Positions 33,488-45,544 of a DNA stretch of 64,000 nt are shown here, piece after piece. How positions within the stretch are numbered: the stretch's first letter is position 1; the number at the start of each line of letters is the position of its first letter. Under the pieces are notes generated by a model. The model was not told the origin of the DNA and made no database searches. It was given only the letters and a program-made list of their open reading frames with translations. A program made the position numbers and the translations under genes. The stretch comes from Cinnamomum chago (taxonomy: Eukaryota > Streptophyta > Magnoliopsida > Laurales > Lauraceae), in NCBI GenBank assembly GCA_038049695.1, contig CP142453.1:18542001-18606000 (forward strand). Direction: 5' to 3'.

Positions 33488-33801
33488 TGTTAATTAGTAT
33501 GGCTCATTATTAATTAGTAAGTCTTGGCTAACCGAGCTCCTAGATTGCCCAAGTTGTACTGTGATTAGAAGTAGGCCTATCATAGTAAGTCTACTAAGAT
33601 TAGAAGTAGGGTTTGGGTGTAACAGGGTTTCGGGTTGATATTATAAATAGAGACCCAGAGTCTCTATGATGTACACACAACTATTCTGATTATATAGTGA
33701 TTCTCCTGTCTTCCCCGTGGACGTAGGCCAAAAGCCGAACCACGTAAATCTCGTGTTCTCTGTGCGTGATTGATCTCTTCTCGTAGCCCTAGATCACAAC
33801 A
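33488..33801 (+). repeat. 3' LTR of the copia element
   Basis: This is 314 bp, the same length as the 5' LTR, with about 19 substitutions between them. The bases following it (AAC then a T tract) do not repeat the five bases before the 5' LTR. Confidence 0.9.
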
Positions 33802-33983
33802 AACTTTTTTTTTTTACCCCAACAAAGGGAGCTGGGTCCCTAGAGAGCGCCCCCACAAGAAAGGAAGCCCGCACGCATGAAAAAGGTGGCATATCCAAAG
33901 TTAAAAATATTTGGAGTAGGACTGGTAAAAAAGTAGAGGGTTGGGACTTGCAAGTGGTAATAAGTCTCTATATATACCTTTGT
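33802..33983. other. Spacer with T tract, possible retroposon fragment
   Basis: A T13 tract and a GC-rich stretch (GGAGCTGGGTCCCTAGAGAG and following) resemble the A-tail and body of a SINE or LINE end in reverse orientation. No A/B boxes or flanking duplication could be assigned. No gene is seen. Confidence 0.35.
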
Positions 33984-36519
33984 TGTCAAGACCCGGGCCC
34001 GAATTACGATAACCCCGGGCCATGAGTCCATACTTACTCCCGTGAACTCCGAATTAACCGAAGTTAAAATGGAATCCACAAGGGATAACATCTTCAATAA
34101 ACCTGTCAAATACACAATATTGCGGAAACACATATATTTGACAACATCAAATCTCGATTTACATGTATACAAAAGAATAAGGTCCTTATACATGTATCAT
34201 TCCCATCATTTTCTTGTCAATCGGTGTATACCCAAAACACCATACAGTAACAATTAATTACATTCCAAAATGGTTAACAAAATAACTTTTCAAAACATTT
34301 CTCAAAATATTATAATTCTTTCGCGCGCTCGAATACCCATGTCAAATGGTATTCCGTCCGTTTCATTCCTTCAGTCCTTCTGGAGGAACCGGAGCGGTCT
34401 CCTCCGTTGGCGCCGGGGGCGCTGCTGCATCGGCAATGGCAAACGAGCATGTGATGTCATCAATAACACTAATGAACACGATGGTTCAACAATGTATAAA
34501 CAGATCTTGTAATAGCACATGTTAATACATATACTGAGTTCATTAAATTCATTTGGTAACAATTACCATTCTGGACAAATCTAGATAATTCCTACGATGA
34601 CAATAGGTAAATATAAGAGTTGATCAATAGACATTTACAAGATAATCACTATCATAGGTTTCATTCATTCATTTCATTTCATTTCATTTACCATCTTCCT
34701 TCAAAGGAAGGATTCATCTTCCAAATGGAAGGCATCAATCAATATCCATAGATATGACCGGAATATGTGGGACTTACTAGTGTCCGGGCCAGGGACAACT
34801 AACATCACCACAGAGCTCCGGAACGCCCCCAAATCCATCTACTGCAGTTGGATTATTCATTTCATTGTTACCTTTAGTAACTGTTCATTCATTAACTCAA
34901 TCATTTATTGTATTGTTCAGTTTAACTCAGTAATGAGATTAAGGAATCACTAAGTAGTGTCAGATTCTGAAATCGCACCACATCTATTAATTCTATTCAA
35001 GTTAACAATCAAAATTTATACACCAAACAAAAGGGTGAAACGCTTGTTATTTAATGTTGTGTTATTCTTGATGAACATCACTTTGATAGTAGTTTGTACA
35101 TTCAAATAACATTAGCTAACACCTATGCAGGTTTAGATAACACATTGAAGAATTAAGACTTAACTCGTTACCGTTCATTTCCTTTAATTTCCTTAATCTT
35201 GATAATCTTAGATTAGGGCATAATTAGCTCTAACACTAATTTATAGACCACTAATACTCATAGAAAACATAATTGGTTCCACAAAATACCAATTTCAACC
35301 TCCTTCGATCGATTGGACCGAAGGTCCGATCGATCGGCCTGAAATCATATCTCAGTTACGGACTGTCCGATCGATCGGTCTGTATGTCCGATCGATCGGA
35401 TCGAAAAACCTCTCAGTTAAATGTCAGTCCGATCGATCGGACTGTAATCCGATCGATCGGCCCTGAGACAAGTTGCAGGTCCGAAACCTGATTTTTCTCT
35501 CCCCCTTCCTTTCTCCATTCATTTCATTCACAGCCTGCATTAAACATTAGAACCTCTTGTTCCCTCCTCATACACCATTCATCCACAACAATACTTCTAA
35601 TCATTCATTACCCATCTTAATCATTCACAAACAATTCCATAGTTTCATGGAAATTTACAAGAATCCATGAAAACTCTATACATTTTTACAATGATTAACA
35701 CTAATCACAAGAAATGTTTATACTTGCCTTTCTTGGAGCCTAGTTAACTCAAAGCCCTTTGTTTAGCTTGCTTTGAGATGAAAACCCCCAAATGGAACCC
35801 TAACTCCATGAAAACACAAAATACACAAATCTATAAGCCATTTGTGCTAGAAATCATGCCTAAGCACTCCTTATGACTTGTAAACTCATTAAAAACTCCA
35901 AGCACTTACTTGTAGTTCAACTAGAGGAGCCCCTAGCTTTAATGAAGAGAGATTTGCACTTCCTCTCCAATGAACCAAAAGGGAAGGTGAAGAAGATGAA
36001 GATGGTGAAGCTAGCACCCCTTCAATCACACTTACAAACTCCCTTCTTGATGCTTGATAAGGAAAATGGAAGAAGATGAGAGGAATGAGTCTAGGGTTTG
36101 GTTGAAATGAGGAAATGAATCATTCCATTCTAATATAAGACTCTCTTACACAAAAACTATCTTTTAATAAGTCAAATGAAGTCTCATTTGGTCCATTTGA
36201 GGTCAAATGGAGTCGCGTCTATTATAAAAATTAATGTACTACTCGAGATATACGCGTTGGTATCAAGGATTTTTGTATTTGACGAAATACGTGAAAAATC
36301 GTATTTACGGAAAAGTCCTTGGCCTACCTTGTTTGAGTCTAAACTCACTTTAACCAATTCAATTCATCTTAGTCCATTCTATCATGCTTAATGCATCATT
36401 TGAGACTAATTTCTCTCTCTTTGGTCATTAACCTTCATTAATACGATTATTCATGCTTAATCAGCATTAATCCAAATTAATTAGCCTTAATCGTGATTAG
36501 TTTGGGTCGGGGTGTAACA
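33984..36519 (-). mobile_element. Solo LTR of a Ty3/gypsy (Tekay/Del-like) element, 2.5 kb
   Basis: The sequence is bounded by TGTCAAGACCCGGGCCC and GGGTCGGGGTGTAACA and flanked by TTTGT (33979-33983) and TTTGC (36520-36524), a 5-bp duplication with one mismatch. On the minus strand its start (TGTTACACCCCGACCC) resembles the start of the chromovirus LTR at 18098 (TGTGAGACCCCACCCC). Both contain an ATTGCGGAA motif at about the same distance from the other end. No pol sequence is attached. A palindrome array occupies 35303-35465. Confidence 0.78.
35303..35465. repeat. Array of 12-bp palindromes CCGATCGATCGG
   Basis: Five exact copies of CCGATCGATCGG and one degenerate copy (TTCGATCGATTGG) lie within about 160 bp. 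They are spaced irregularly and separated by AT-rich stretches, some sharing CTCAGTTA. The array lies in the central part of the solo LTR, the same relative place as the GGTCGACC/GAGCTC array in the chromovirus LTR. Confidence 0.95.
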
Positions 36520-37637
36520 TTTGCAGAGCTAGTCGCCTTGTTGGGGTATCGTAGTAGGTTGGAGGTGATTCATTTTGTACAGCGGGTTTCCGGGCCAATC
36601 TTTTTGGTGATTTATTAAGGCATACTTATCTTCCAAAGAAAAAAGGAGCAGAGGGTTAGTCTTTATCTTCATTTATAGTTTGTTTTGGTGACTTTCTTGA
36701 AGTTAAGCAGAGGTTCCTTGAGGGAAAGAAGTAGAAACTTAGGGTTTTACCTCATTCATGTTCTTGTTTACACACTCACACATATAGTGATGAAGTGGAT
36801 ATTCCATAGTATTTTTACCTAATAAGACTAGTCCCCTTGGCACAGGCATGACTCCACAAAACACATGCAGTAGGTAAGTTTAGAGTGGGATCCAAACATA
36901 AATGAGGGGAGCAAACCCACGCCTTATACCAGTGAACCATTTAAAACTAGGTCAATTGAATTTGAGTTAAGTAATGGATTCACTAAATTGGAGCAGAAAG
37001 TTACAAATAACTTTAGGGGTATTTACTGCCATAACTTTAGAGCCTCTTCCAATGCGAGACTCTGCACCAATCCAAGTAAAAAAAAAAAACCTAAATATAT
37101 AACCTAATCCTACGGGCAACCCAAGCTAACTTAGCTTAATTCTATGCTAGCTAGGCTAGCTAGTTTGTTTAAGTGTAGGTTTATAACTTGGTTATTGATT
37201 TTGTTTAGTTATTCAAATTAGGATATAATTTGTATTGGAAGAAAATGACATTTTAGTCTTTTAAGACAACACCAATAGAATTACTTGGTAGATTCCAAAT
37301 CTTTCATTCAAAAGAACTTTTGAAAACACATCTTAAGAGGTGATCGGATTTTATAGAACTCCACAAAAGTTAGGATTTTTTTCAGAAATTTTCATAAAAT
37401 CCCAATAAATATGTACCCAACTTTGTGGGAAGCAACCACATCTTGATAAAATATATCACCAAGGCCCTAGGACAAGATAGATTTTTCCCTTTTTTTCTCT
37501 CCATACAAAACAAAGAGTCTAGTCCAATTCATTTGGGCTAATAACCATAAAAGCACACTAGAGTGGGGTCCCATCCCACCCACACATATATATATATATA
37601 TATATATTATTTAAAGGTACAGGAGCACAACTACTAT
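36520..37637. other. Intergenic, no gene seen
   Basis: This is AT-rich sequence between the solo LTR and the 3' end of the glucosyltransferase gene. It contains A9 and (AT)n tracts (about 37587-37606). The part next to the gene is expected to include its 3' UTR, but I could not assign a poly(A) signal. Confidence 0.6.
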
Positions 37638-39395
37638 TCAGCTTGTTGCTGGCCAAAGAAATTGGTTGACTACATGTTCGAAATTCTTGAAAGACGACCC
37701 CCCTGGTTTAGTAGCAATCTCAGCAAGGTCCTTCCACTCCATAGCCTTGTTCCTCATCTCCTTCCCCTTTTCTCCCTCCATCATCTCCCTCACAAGGCCC
37801 TCCACCTCATCTCTCTTCACATTGTTGTCGATCTCCATGCCCATCCCCCACTCGGTGCAGGCATATCGGCAGTTGGTTTGCTGCTCGGCGAAGAAAGGCC
37901 AACAGATAACAGGCACTCCACCACATACACTCTCCAGTGTCGAGTTCCACCCGCAATGCGTCAAGAACACTCCAATTGAAGGGTGTTGAAGCACCTTCTC
38001 TTGCTGGCACCAGCTCGCAAGCAGACCCCTCTCTTCAGTCGCCTTCACAAACTTCGGCGGCAGCATCGCCGAACTGCCCATGACAAGGTCTGGCCTTGTG
38101 ATCCACAAGAAGGGGTGGTTGCTGTTTGCCAGCCCCCATGCAAACTCCTCGAGCTGTTTCTCTGTCATGACTGTAATACTACCAAAATTGACGAATACCA
38201 CTGATTTGGGGTCCTTGTTTTCTAGCCACTCCAGACATTTTGAGTCCTCTTTCCACAAATTCGACCCCAAAGAGTCCGAAGCGCTCTTTGGGAATTGGTT
38301 AGAGAGGGTGTTGAGTGGGCCTATAGTGTAAAAGTTAGGGAACATGGCCTTGAGAGCGTCTAAGGCCGTGTGTTCGAAGTCGTCAAAAGTGTTCATGACC
38401 ACCGCCAGTCCTTTGGTTGCTCTTTGAGTTTCTCTGATGAAGAAGTTGAGCATGATATCATTGGGGTCTGTTGTCCGGATAAACGATGGGATGTCCCTCA
38501 GATGGATACCATCCATCCCTCGAATCCAATCGATGGGCATGTCTAGAGATCCATTTGTTAAGAAGTTCTCATCTGCGCACCAGAGTAGAGCGAGTAAATA
38601 TTAGTTAACTAGGCTATTGTTTGTTCAAGCACAATCAATCACATACCCAAAATCAGTGAGTTCTTTTAATTTGTCCTTTGTTAAACACCTTTATTTTTAA
38701 CTTCAATTGTAAAATGCCTCTTGGTGAATTAATATTTTTAGAACGACGTATAATCAAAATGTGCAGCATCATCCAATTTGTGTTGATTTCAAATTTTTGT
38801 TAAGAACATGTTGAAAGCATCTAAAATATAAGATTATTTTCTTCACCCTCACTCAAGTGAAGTGATGATGGTGAGAAGGTGCGACTACTACCTTTAAAAG
38901 GGATGATTTCATTCTCAACAAGTTGCTGATAATGGATATAGGCCAAGAACCCACAAGCGCTGGGTGTCCAAAACAACACCTCAGGAATCCCAAGCTCTTC
39001 TGCTGCATCTAAGGTGAAGCTCATGACCCCATCTGAGATGATGCATCTGATTTTAGGCACCCCAACAGTGCTATTGATCTTTACAATAAGATCTCGAAAC
39101 GGCACAGTGCAGTTTTTGCTGGTGGATTCGCAGAGAGCTGGGACGTCTTGGGTCGCATCGCGATCCGACGGCGGGAGGCCATCGGGTATGGTTTCGAACC
39201 GGAAATCATCCAGGCCCTTGAGGGAATCTGGTCCTCTGGACCTCAACAGACGGTTGTGATTGAATTCAGTGTTGACGTATGTGATGAAGAAGCCTCTGGC
39301 ATGGAGAAGCTTGGCTAGTTTGAGAATGGGTGTGACATGGCCTTGAGCTGGGTATGGAACGCAGATGAGATGAGGCCTGTCCACATGCTCAGAAC

Positions 39396-39399
<4 letters not shown>
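37638..39399 (-). CDS. UDP-glycosyltransferase, UGT85-like, two exons
   Basis: Family 1 glycosyltransferases move glucose from UDP-glucose to small acceptors (phenolics, terpenoids, cyanohydrins) in the cytosol. Exon 1 is 38892-39399 (ends AAAG, donor GTAGTAG); exon 2 is 37638-38572 (acceptor GTGCGCAG). The 319-bp intron is phase 1. Together they give 480 residues, a normal length. The N-terminus has [10 protein letters not shown] with the catalytic His at residue 21 and the partner Asp at about 123 (IISDG). The PSPG sugar-donor box spans residues about 357-400, from [10 protein letters not shown] through THCGWNS and GVPVICWP to AEQQ. Segments such as [17 protein letters not shown] resemble UGT85A proteins. 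The frame is intact across both exons. The acceptor substrate cannot be told from sequence. The gene stands alone in repeats with no pathway neighbours. Confidence 0.95.
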
Positions 39400-39462
<63 letters not shown>

Positions 39463-39482
39463 CGCGCGCGCGCGCGCGTGTG
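39400..39482 (-). repeat. Compound microsatellite in the 5' UTR of the glucosyltransferase gene
   Basis: Directly upstream of the ATG, on the plus strand, a CT run of about 25 units (39400-39448) passes into (TG)n and then (CG)n to about 39480. On the mRNA this reads (CG)n-(CA)n-(GA)n up to four bases before the start codon. Tracts of this kind vary in length between individuals. A GA-rich leader can also bind BBR/BPC factors, which is inference here. Confidence 0.9.
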
Positions 39483-39561
39483 AGGGACAATAGAGATGAT
39501 GATGAAGAGTAGTGTTTGTAATTTGTATGGCTATGAAGCAGGGGGGGAGAAAGAACTTGCA

Positions 39562-39569
39562 CTTTATAG
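39562..39569 (-). promoter_or_regulatory. Probable TATA box of the glucosyltransferase gene
   Basis: CTATAAAG on the minus strand lies about 165 bp upstream of the ATG. A start site about 30 bp downstream (near 39530) would give a leader of about 130 nt that contains the compound microsatellite. Confidence 0.5.
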
Positions 39570-39599
39570 AGAGTGCCGATTGCTGATTCGTTTTTTAAC

Positions 39600-40199
39600 G
39601 AATATGATGATAGCACGTGGAGAGATCTTTATGTGTTTGACTGCTCCTTCAATTTACAACCGCCGTCTATGAGTATGAAATGGGAAGGAACTTGATATGG
39701 CTTGGGCTTTGGCCTTTGAGAAAAGGCCAAATTCATTCATGTTACTCTCATGTTGATCAATTATTTAACCGATGGAGAATCTGTCCCATAAGATCCCCTT
39801 AATAATCTCCCACACCCTTTCTGTGAGTAGAATTAAGGAGGGGAAACTATAGCCGGCCCACCTATTAAAAATTCAGGCAATTCAAAATGAACGTTGATCC
39901 TATATATTGGATGTCCTCAAATTTTACGCAAAAAGCGTTTGTCTCACCATAAAATTAAGCATGTCATTGAAAACGTGATTGATGAATAAATGATTATTAA
40001 AACACATAATATTGTGTAAATTATAATATCAATGATATGCTCAATCTTTCCGTGGGCAAACTAATTGTGAGGGTTGTCAAATGACCCTTTGTCAAATAGA
40101 GACTACAAACACATTGCAATGTCTCTTCTTCCTGTTTATTCTCCCTCTTTCTTGATCTCCTTTTTCTTCCTGTATTTCATTCCTCTCTCTTTAGATGAG
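39600..40199. other. Intergenic, no gene seen
   Basis: AT-rich upstream region of the glucosyltransferase gene. I see no coding region or clear element boundary before the LINE insertion. Confidence 0.6.
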
Positions 40200-40214
40200 T
40201 GGGAAACTAGACTT

Positions 40215-40855
40215 TTTTTTTTGTTTTTGAATGATAAGTTAGTTCTTTTATTTCTCAAAGAATAATTTACAGAAAAGGAAGTCTTCCATATGATGCTTCC
40301 AAAGGGGCATACCCCTCTATTTACATAATGAAAAAAAGAAAAACAATATGAATAAATCAATGGAATAAAGAACAATTTCCATAGCTATGCATTATCCTCT
40401 AAATTTTGCCTATATAAATAATGAAGAGCATTAGTATTTTCAAGATGATTACTTGAATTTCTGCTTACCACTTTACTTAAACGAACAGATCGTGTATGTA
40501 AAGTTAAAAACTGAATTTGCTCAAATTTTTGAACAAAAGCATGTAATCTTCTTGCCTGAAAGTGCATCTTCCAATCCGAATTTTGAGGGTTGCGAAGAAT
40601 TTGATGTAGAATTAAGTCAGCCTCAATAGTGATGCGTGTGATATTTTCTGGGGTAATCTATAATATTTGATACACCGTTATGAGATAAGTCACATCCTAG
40701 GTAATATGAGATGCCACCGGCCTATGAACACCACTCCAAAGAATTCCTACCACTTGATTATTTGTTGGATAAATGGATATCCTCCGTCCCTTAATCATAA
40801 TGAAATTTGGTTTGGACCAAATCCCTGAAGTAATTGGTGGGTGTTCCAATCAGAA
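40215..40855 (-). mobile_element. 5'-truncated LINE (non-LTR retrotransposon) 3' end
   Basis: A 641-bp insertion is flanked by a perfect 15-bp target duplication TGGGAAACTAGACTT (40200-40214 and 40856-40870). The poly(A) tail is the T tract at its left edge, so it lies on the minus strand. The minus-strand frame 40385-40567 has a segment ARRLHAFVQKFEQIQFL, resembling the last part of a plant LINE RNase H domain. The rest of the element is missing, as is common for truncated insertions. The clean duplication suggests a fairly recent event. Confidence 0.8.
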
Positions 40856-41279
40856 TGGGAAACTAGACTTGTTTGTCTTTTTCTCCGGAACTTTAAGCAA
40901 TTGGACCTTTTTCTTTGACCCAAGGGCTCCCGTTTAGTTATCTTGAGTTGTTCTTGCGAGAGCTCTGAAAGTGCCATTTTGTTCTATTTCGCAGCCATCA
41001 TTGACATTCAAATTGGTAGGATTGTTGTGAACAAAGAAATTTTATCTCGGGACCATCAATAGGATTCACAGACCATTTAGGGCCCACTTGAGTCCAGCTA
41101 GCATTTTTATACGCACTACTCCACCATGAATCGTCATAAGTTCAAATTTGACACTCGTCCAATTTTTCTTCACCATTATATTGAAATCATAAGAAGACGA
41201 AGCCTCTAAAACCATTAAGCTTCAGGACAATGAATTAGATGGTTAGGATGATCTCATGGACTCCAAGTTTTTCCTGATT

Positions 41280-41745
41280 TAAAAAAGGACACAAGTTTCA
41301 GAATTTTCAAAATAGGGCCTAAGTTTTTGAGGAAGTTTCCAATTAAGGGCATATGACCATTTACAGGCATTTTTCGGTGACTTGCTTCTCTCAATTGTTT
41401 TTAAAATACCCAAATGAATCTTCATTTAAAATCATGACATGCTTCTAACATCCACTACATATGCTTTCAATCGCCATGGGGATGTTAGTTGCCGTCGATC
41501 ACTATGAGAACATCGGTGAAGGAATGAAGGGAAAAATGGCAAAGGTGAAGGAGACTTTATTTCAATGAAGAACAATTTAGGAGTTTAGTTCAATGAAGAG
41601 CAATTTGGATGTTTTAAAAAACTAAGGAAAACAGTCACCAAAAATTAACTTTAAATGGCTGGTTTTCCTTAATTGAAAACTTACTAAAAAAAACTTAAAC
41701 CTTGATTTGATTAGTTTTATTAAGGCCTAATTTTAGGCCAAAAAA
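41280..41745. mobile_element. Possible MITE with long imperfect inverted repeats
   Basis: GGCCTAAGTTTTTGAGG followed by AAGTTTCCAATTAAGG (about 41323-41355) is inversely repeated near 41655-41705 (CCTTAATTGAAAACTT and following). The arms are imperfect and the outer ends and target duplication could not be fixed. No coding sequence is present. The remaining sequence from 40871 to 41956 shows no gene. Confidence 0.4.
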
Positions 41746-41956
41746 AAAAAAAAAATGGCACTTGGCGTAATCCAGTCTTCTCATTTTTTTTAATCCACTC
41801 TTCTCATAAAGATAATCGATCTTTGCTTCTCACTGTTGGCACCTTAACCTAATTTAATACATGTGGGCCTCACCCTTCACACAATCCAAGTCGCTCGTAT
41901 TAAATGGCACTTGACGCAACAATAGAAATATTACCCCCTTATGTGGGGTCCACCCT

Positions 41957-44900
41957 ATTTTTTAATAGCCACTAGACCCTGCCACACACTCCTTCCCCTC
42001 CTCTCTCTCTATATGAAACCCATCTAATCATTACCTTTCTACTTTTGGGTTGAAAGCAAAAGTGATGCGTTCTAAACCCATGGGAGTAGGATAATCTAAT
42101 GGAATAATCAGCACACAAATTGAGCTTTATTTGAGTGCTACATACCGTTTTCTTTAGCCACCCTGTGAGACTCTTTGTAATCACTCCAACTTGCTCACAC
42201 TCACTGTATCCCCATAAATTGGCATATCAAAATATGCAATAATTCGAATAATACTCATTGTTGGATTGATTTTCATAAAAAGTATAACTCAAAAAATCTT
42301 TAAAAGTGGACCCCGCTGTATGAAATGTAATCAATTCCAATCAAGGGTCCTTGTGTGGCGGACACAACTATAATATGATGGGTTAAGATTTTCACCGAGT
42401 TATCAATCAATCATGTGTCCATGCGCATGGAGTCCCTTTTCATGATAGGAAGGTTTTCACCTACGAGCAATCAAAATATTGTGATATGTAATTCAGCTCG
42501 TGGGAGCCACTTGGGTGTATTACTATCATTTGGGAGTAGGATAAATGAAAAGTCCCCTTTACGACAAGGCTCATGAAAAAATTAGCCCTATTAACTTACC
42601 CTAGTTCTAGATTGAATTACAGCCATGAAGTTTGAATGGTTCTTTCCCATAAATTTTGTTGAGATTCAATCTAATTGTCAATAAAGCTTTGATGAACAAG
42701 AACTTGGGCATTGTACCAAATTAAGAGAGATGAGCGATGGGAGCGTGAAAATAACTACATTGATCAAAGTTAGCCCAAAGTTTGGCCCTATAGAGTTGGA
42801 CAGACAAAACTCCATTTGATGATAAATAGTGAATGTCGATCTTCATCTCAGCAAAGTAAAGAGGTAAATCAATCAAAAAAGAGAAAGCTGTGAGACTGAT
42901 GAGGGTGGATCGAGGTCACATCTTTTCAAGTTGATGTCGGTCACGGGAGGGTTCCTTTTTCAAGTTGTTAAAAATTACATGACCCTTTCATTAAAAAAAC
43001 TCATATATATAAATATATATATATATATATACAAAAAAAAGTTTGCCTTTGTCTTACAGGACTATTCAGTTGATAGGTTTTTTGTCTTTTATATTTTTTG
43101 ACTCATTCATGTGACAGCTATTTGATTCAGAGTTTATTTTTTACCCTTTGCTTTAAGTAAATAACCAATATTTTTACCAAAAAAATAAAATAAATAACCA
43201 ATAGATCAATGAATGTGTCCCATAAGGGTTGGTTGTTGGAACTTTTGGAAAGGTGGGCCCGCACCTTTGGCAAAGGACAAAACCATGAGGCTTGAACTAA
43301 TAAGGGTGAAGGGTTCAAGTGGGAGAGAGAAGGAAAGCATAGCCAAAGAGGACGTATAGTGGAATTGGGTTAGGATTGATGAAAACATTAGTCCGGTTTC
43401 CATATTTGGTCCAAACAGGATATAAGGGGTGCCACATGGGAAGTAAAAAAAGAAAATTTAAGTGGAGGAGTCTCCTCCACATGTGGCGCCGGTCCAAACA
43501 GGGAAAATGGGGTATCCTCTTCCTAGTCTTGTAGTCCATTCTTTTCCTATTTGTACATTACCCACTTTAGTTGAAGTGATTGAAACTATAATAGATAGGA
43601 CATCACTCTACAAGATTCTAAATTGATATGATGTTTGAGAGTAACCCGTGTGTTAATTAGAATCCCATCAGTTCCTTTGTGGGAGAGAAATCTAAATTTT
43701 GAAATTGCTACTTCCAAGTAGAATCGTCTAAATGCTCAAATACAATCCACTGATATGAAACCGAAATTTGGAGAATTTTTGAAGGCCAAAAATAATATTT
43801 CAGAAGGCTACATTCTTAGAATTTCACTAACCAAACATGAAATTCCAAATGATAGGGAGCAATTGGCATTGCAATCAAAATTAATTACTCTTCTTATTTT
43901 GGGAGGGAGAGTAGTAAAAGGCAACACCAATTTTATTTATTTTTCAATGGAGAGTATCTTTTTTTTTTCCTTCTAAATAGCAAAGTATATTGAATAAAAG
44001 AATAAAGAGTATCCTTTAAATTATAATTGGCTGAGTTTATTAATATTTAGAATGAAATTACACAAATTTTCTATGTTACAAGACTACCTCATGTTATTCC
44101 ACACATGCATACGCATGGATCACTAGGGCTTACCTTTGCTCATATTAAATGGATCCCTTTACATGGGTGTGGCCCAGTTCGTACACCAAATAAAGTTACA
44201 CATACCATTAGATCATCATGTTTGAAAACTATAATTATATGTTTAATGCACGATAATCTAACATATACTATTAAGTTGATTGCGTGAAAAACATACAACT
44301 ATATCTAATGCACGATGTTCTAGGTACATGTGACTTCATTCAAAATGAGATTTAGATTATTACAAATGCATGAAGAGATTTGACATAAGAGAGTTAGATT
44401 GGACAAAATAAAGCAGTAGAAATATAAAAGTAACTAGATATAAATAGGTGTTAGCAGCCCTAAATCGATCACTACTGTAGTGCACCGGTGCTTGCAGGAA
44501 AGAATCATTTCATTTTGTCCTTGGTGAGATCCTTTCATGTTTCAATGATGCAAAAAGATTATAAAAAATTAGTAATGACAAGTTGACGACTTCAAGTACG
44601 TGTCCAGATACATTGGAAACACCTTTTAGACTCGTTCAATGAGACGATTTCACACTCCCATGGATTTTTTTTTATTTTATTTTATCGCTTGAGACAGTGC
44701 TGTATTCTTACGTCTCTTATGAGAAACAAATTCCTATCAATGAGGAATATCCGTTTATTTCCCTTTTCTATGAGACAAATATATACACCAATCAATAGAT
44801 TGGTGAGCCGTACGGGAGATCGAAACGATTTTTCTCTCAATCATAGAATCAGCTAGTCGGACTTGTAAAAAAAAGTAAAAATGAACCGATTTATCCCAAT

Positions 44901-45393
44901 AAAGAGGATTTGGACATTTTATGGAAGAGGTAGGAGTGCCCCCGGATTTCTCTTTTCCAAATAAATAGAAATCAATAAAGTACATAAATTTGCTCGTCTG
45001 CAAACAAGTCCTCAGATTGAATTGATATTCTTCCAAGGAATATGAGACTCATTCTAGGCACATGTTAAAAAGGCCCATAGTTTAAGTGTTTATATAAAAG
45101 AAAAATACAAGTGCTTACTCCGAAGTCTGATATCTCTGTGAAAAGCGATTCCTTAGATGTCTTGTTTGGAGAAGGGTCTATGAAAATTTCAATTTCTTTT
45201 CAATGAAATCAAAGATTTGGTCATCATTTTTTAATGTTGAGTTTCATCATGTGCTTCAGTCGGGCAATAACATGGCGGATGCTTGGCTAAATTGAGTGTG
45301 GAAAGAGATCATGTAGAGCTTTACTTGCTCATTTGTAATTAATTTATTGTTTTCTAATGGCATTTAGCTTTAATACCTAAAAAGGTTTTTTCT
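41957..45393 (+). repeat. Degenerate duplicated segment, copy 2 (uninterrupted)
   Basis: This copy is collinear with 532-6700 but has none of its five insertions. It has an extra stretch of about 140 bp (roughly 43388-43535) with the palindrome GGAGGAGTCTCCTCC. It also carries the LINE RNase H remnant (45203-45295) and the unidentified minus-strand frame (44755-45036). By eye, identity to copy 1 in shared parts is about 90% or more. There is no intact gene. Confidence 0.85.
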
Positions 45394-45544
45394 TTCTATC
45401 TTCTTTATTGTACATTTCTTAAGTTTTTAATATATTTAACTGTTACCAATAAAAAATAAAGAGACTCCAAAGACAGATGAAAACATATGAGAAATTAAAA
45501 AAATCACATTGTATGGATTGGAGAGTCGGCCATCAAGTTCATAT

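Larger units (their letters stand above)
24460..33801 (+). mobile_element. Ty1/copia retrotransposon (Tork/TNT1-like) with internal amplification
   Basis: The 5' LTR (24460-24773) and 3' LTR (33488-33801) are both 314 bp, TGTTAATTAG...CACAACA. A primer-binding site TGGTATCAAAGC starts at 24777 and a polypurine tract AAGGTGGAGAT precedes the 3' LTR. Between them lie gag with a CCHC-type zinc knuckle region, protease, integrase, reverse transcriptase with YVDDMLIAA and RNase H, in copia order. A 1338-bp part of the integrase-RT region occurs four times in tandem. I count about 19 differences between the LTRs (about 6%), mostly transitions. That is roughly 2 million years at a fast plant rate and several times more at a slow woody-plant rate. 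The 5-bp flanks (GACCT, AACTT) do not match. The element is a broken fossil with several breaks. Confidence 0.93.

Noticed and set aside
35303-35465. CRISPR-like array
   Set aside because: The repeats are 12-bp palindromes with irregular spacers in a plant LTR, without any associated genes.
39400-39616. Minus-strand open frame extending through the GA repeat as an N-terminal extension of the glucosyltransferase
   Set aside because: The ATG at 39399 gives the normal N-terminus with PYPAQGH at the expected distance. The upstream frame is microsatellite in another frame.
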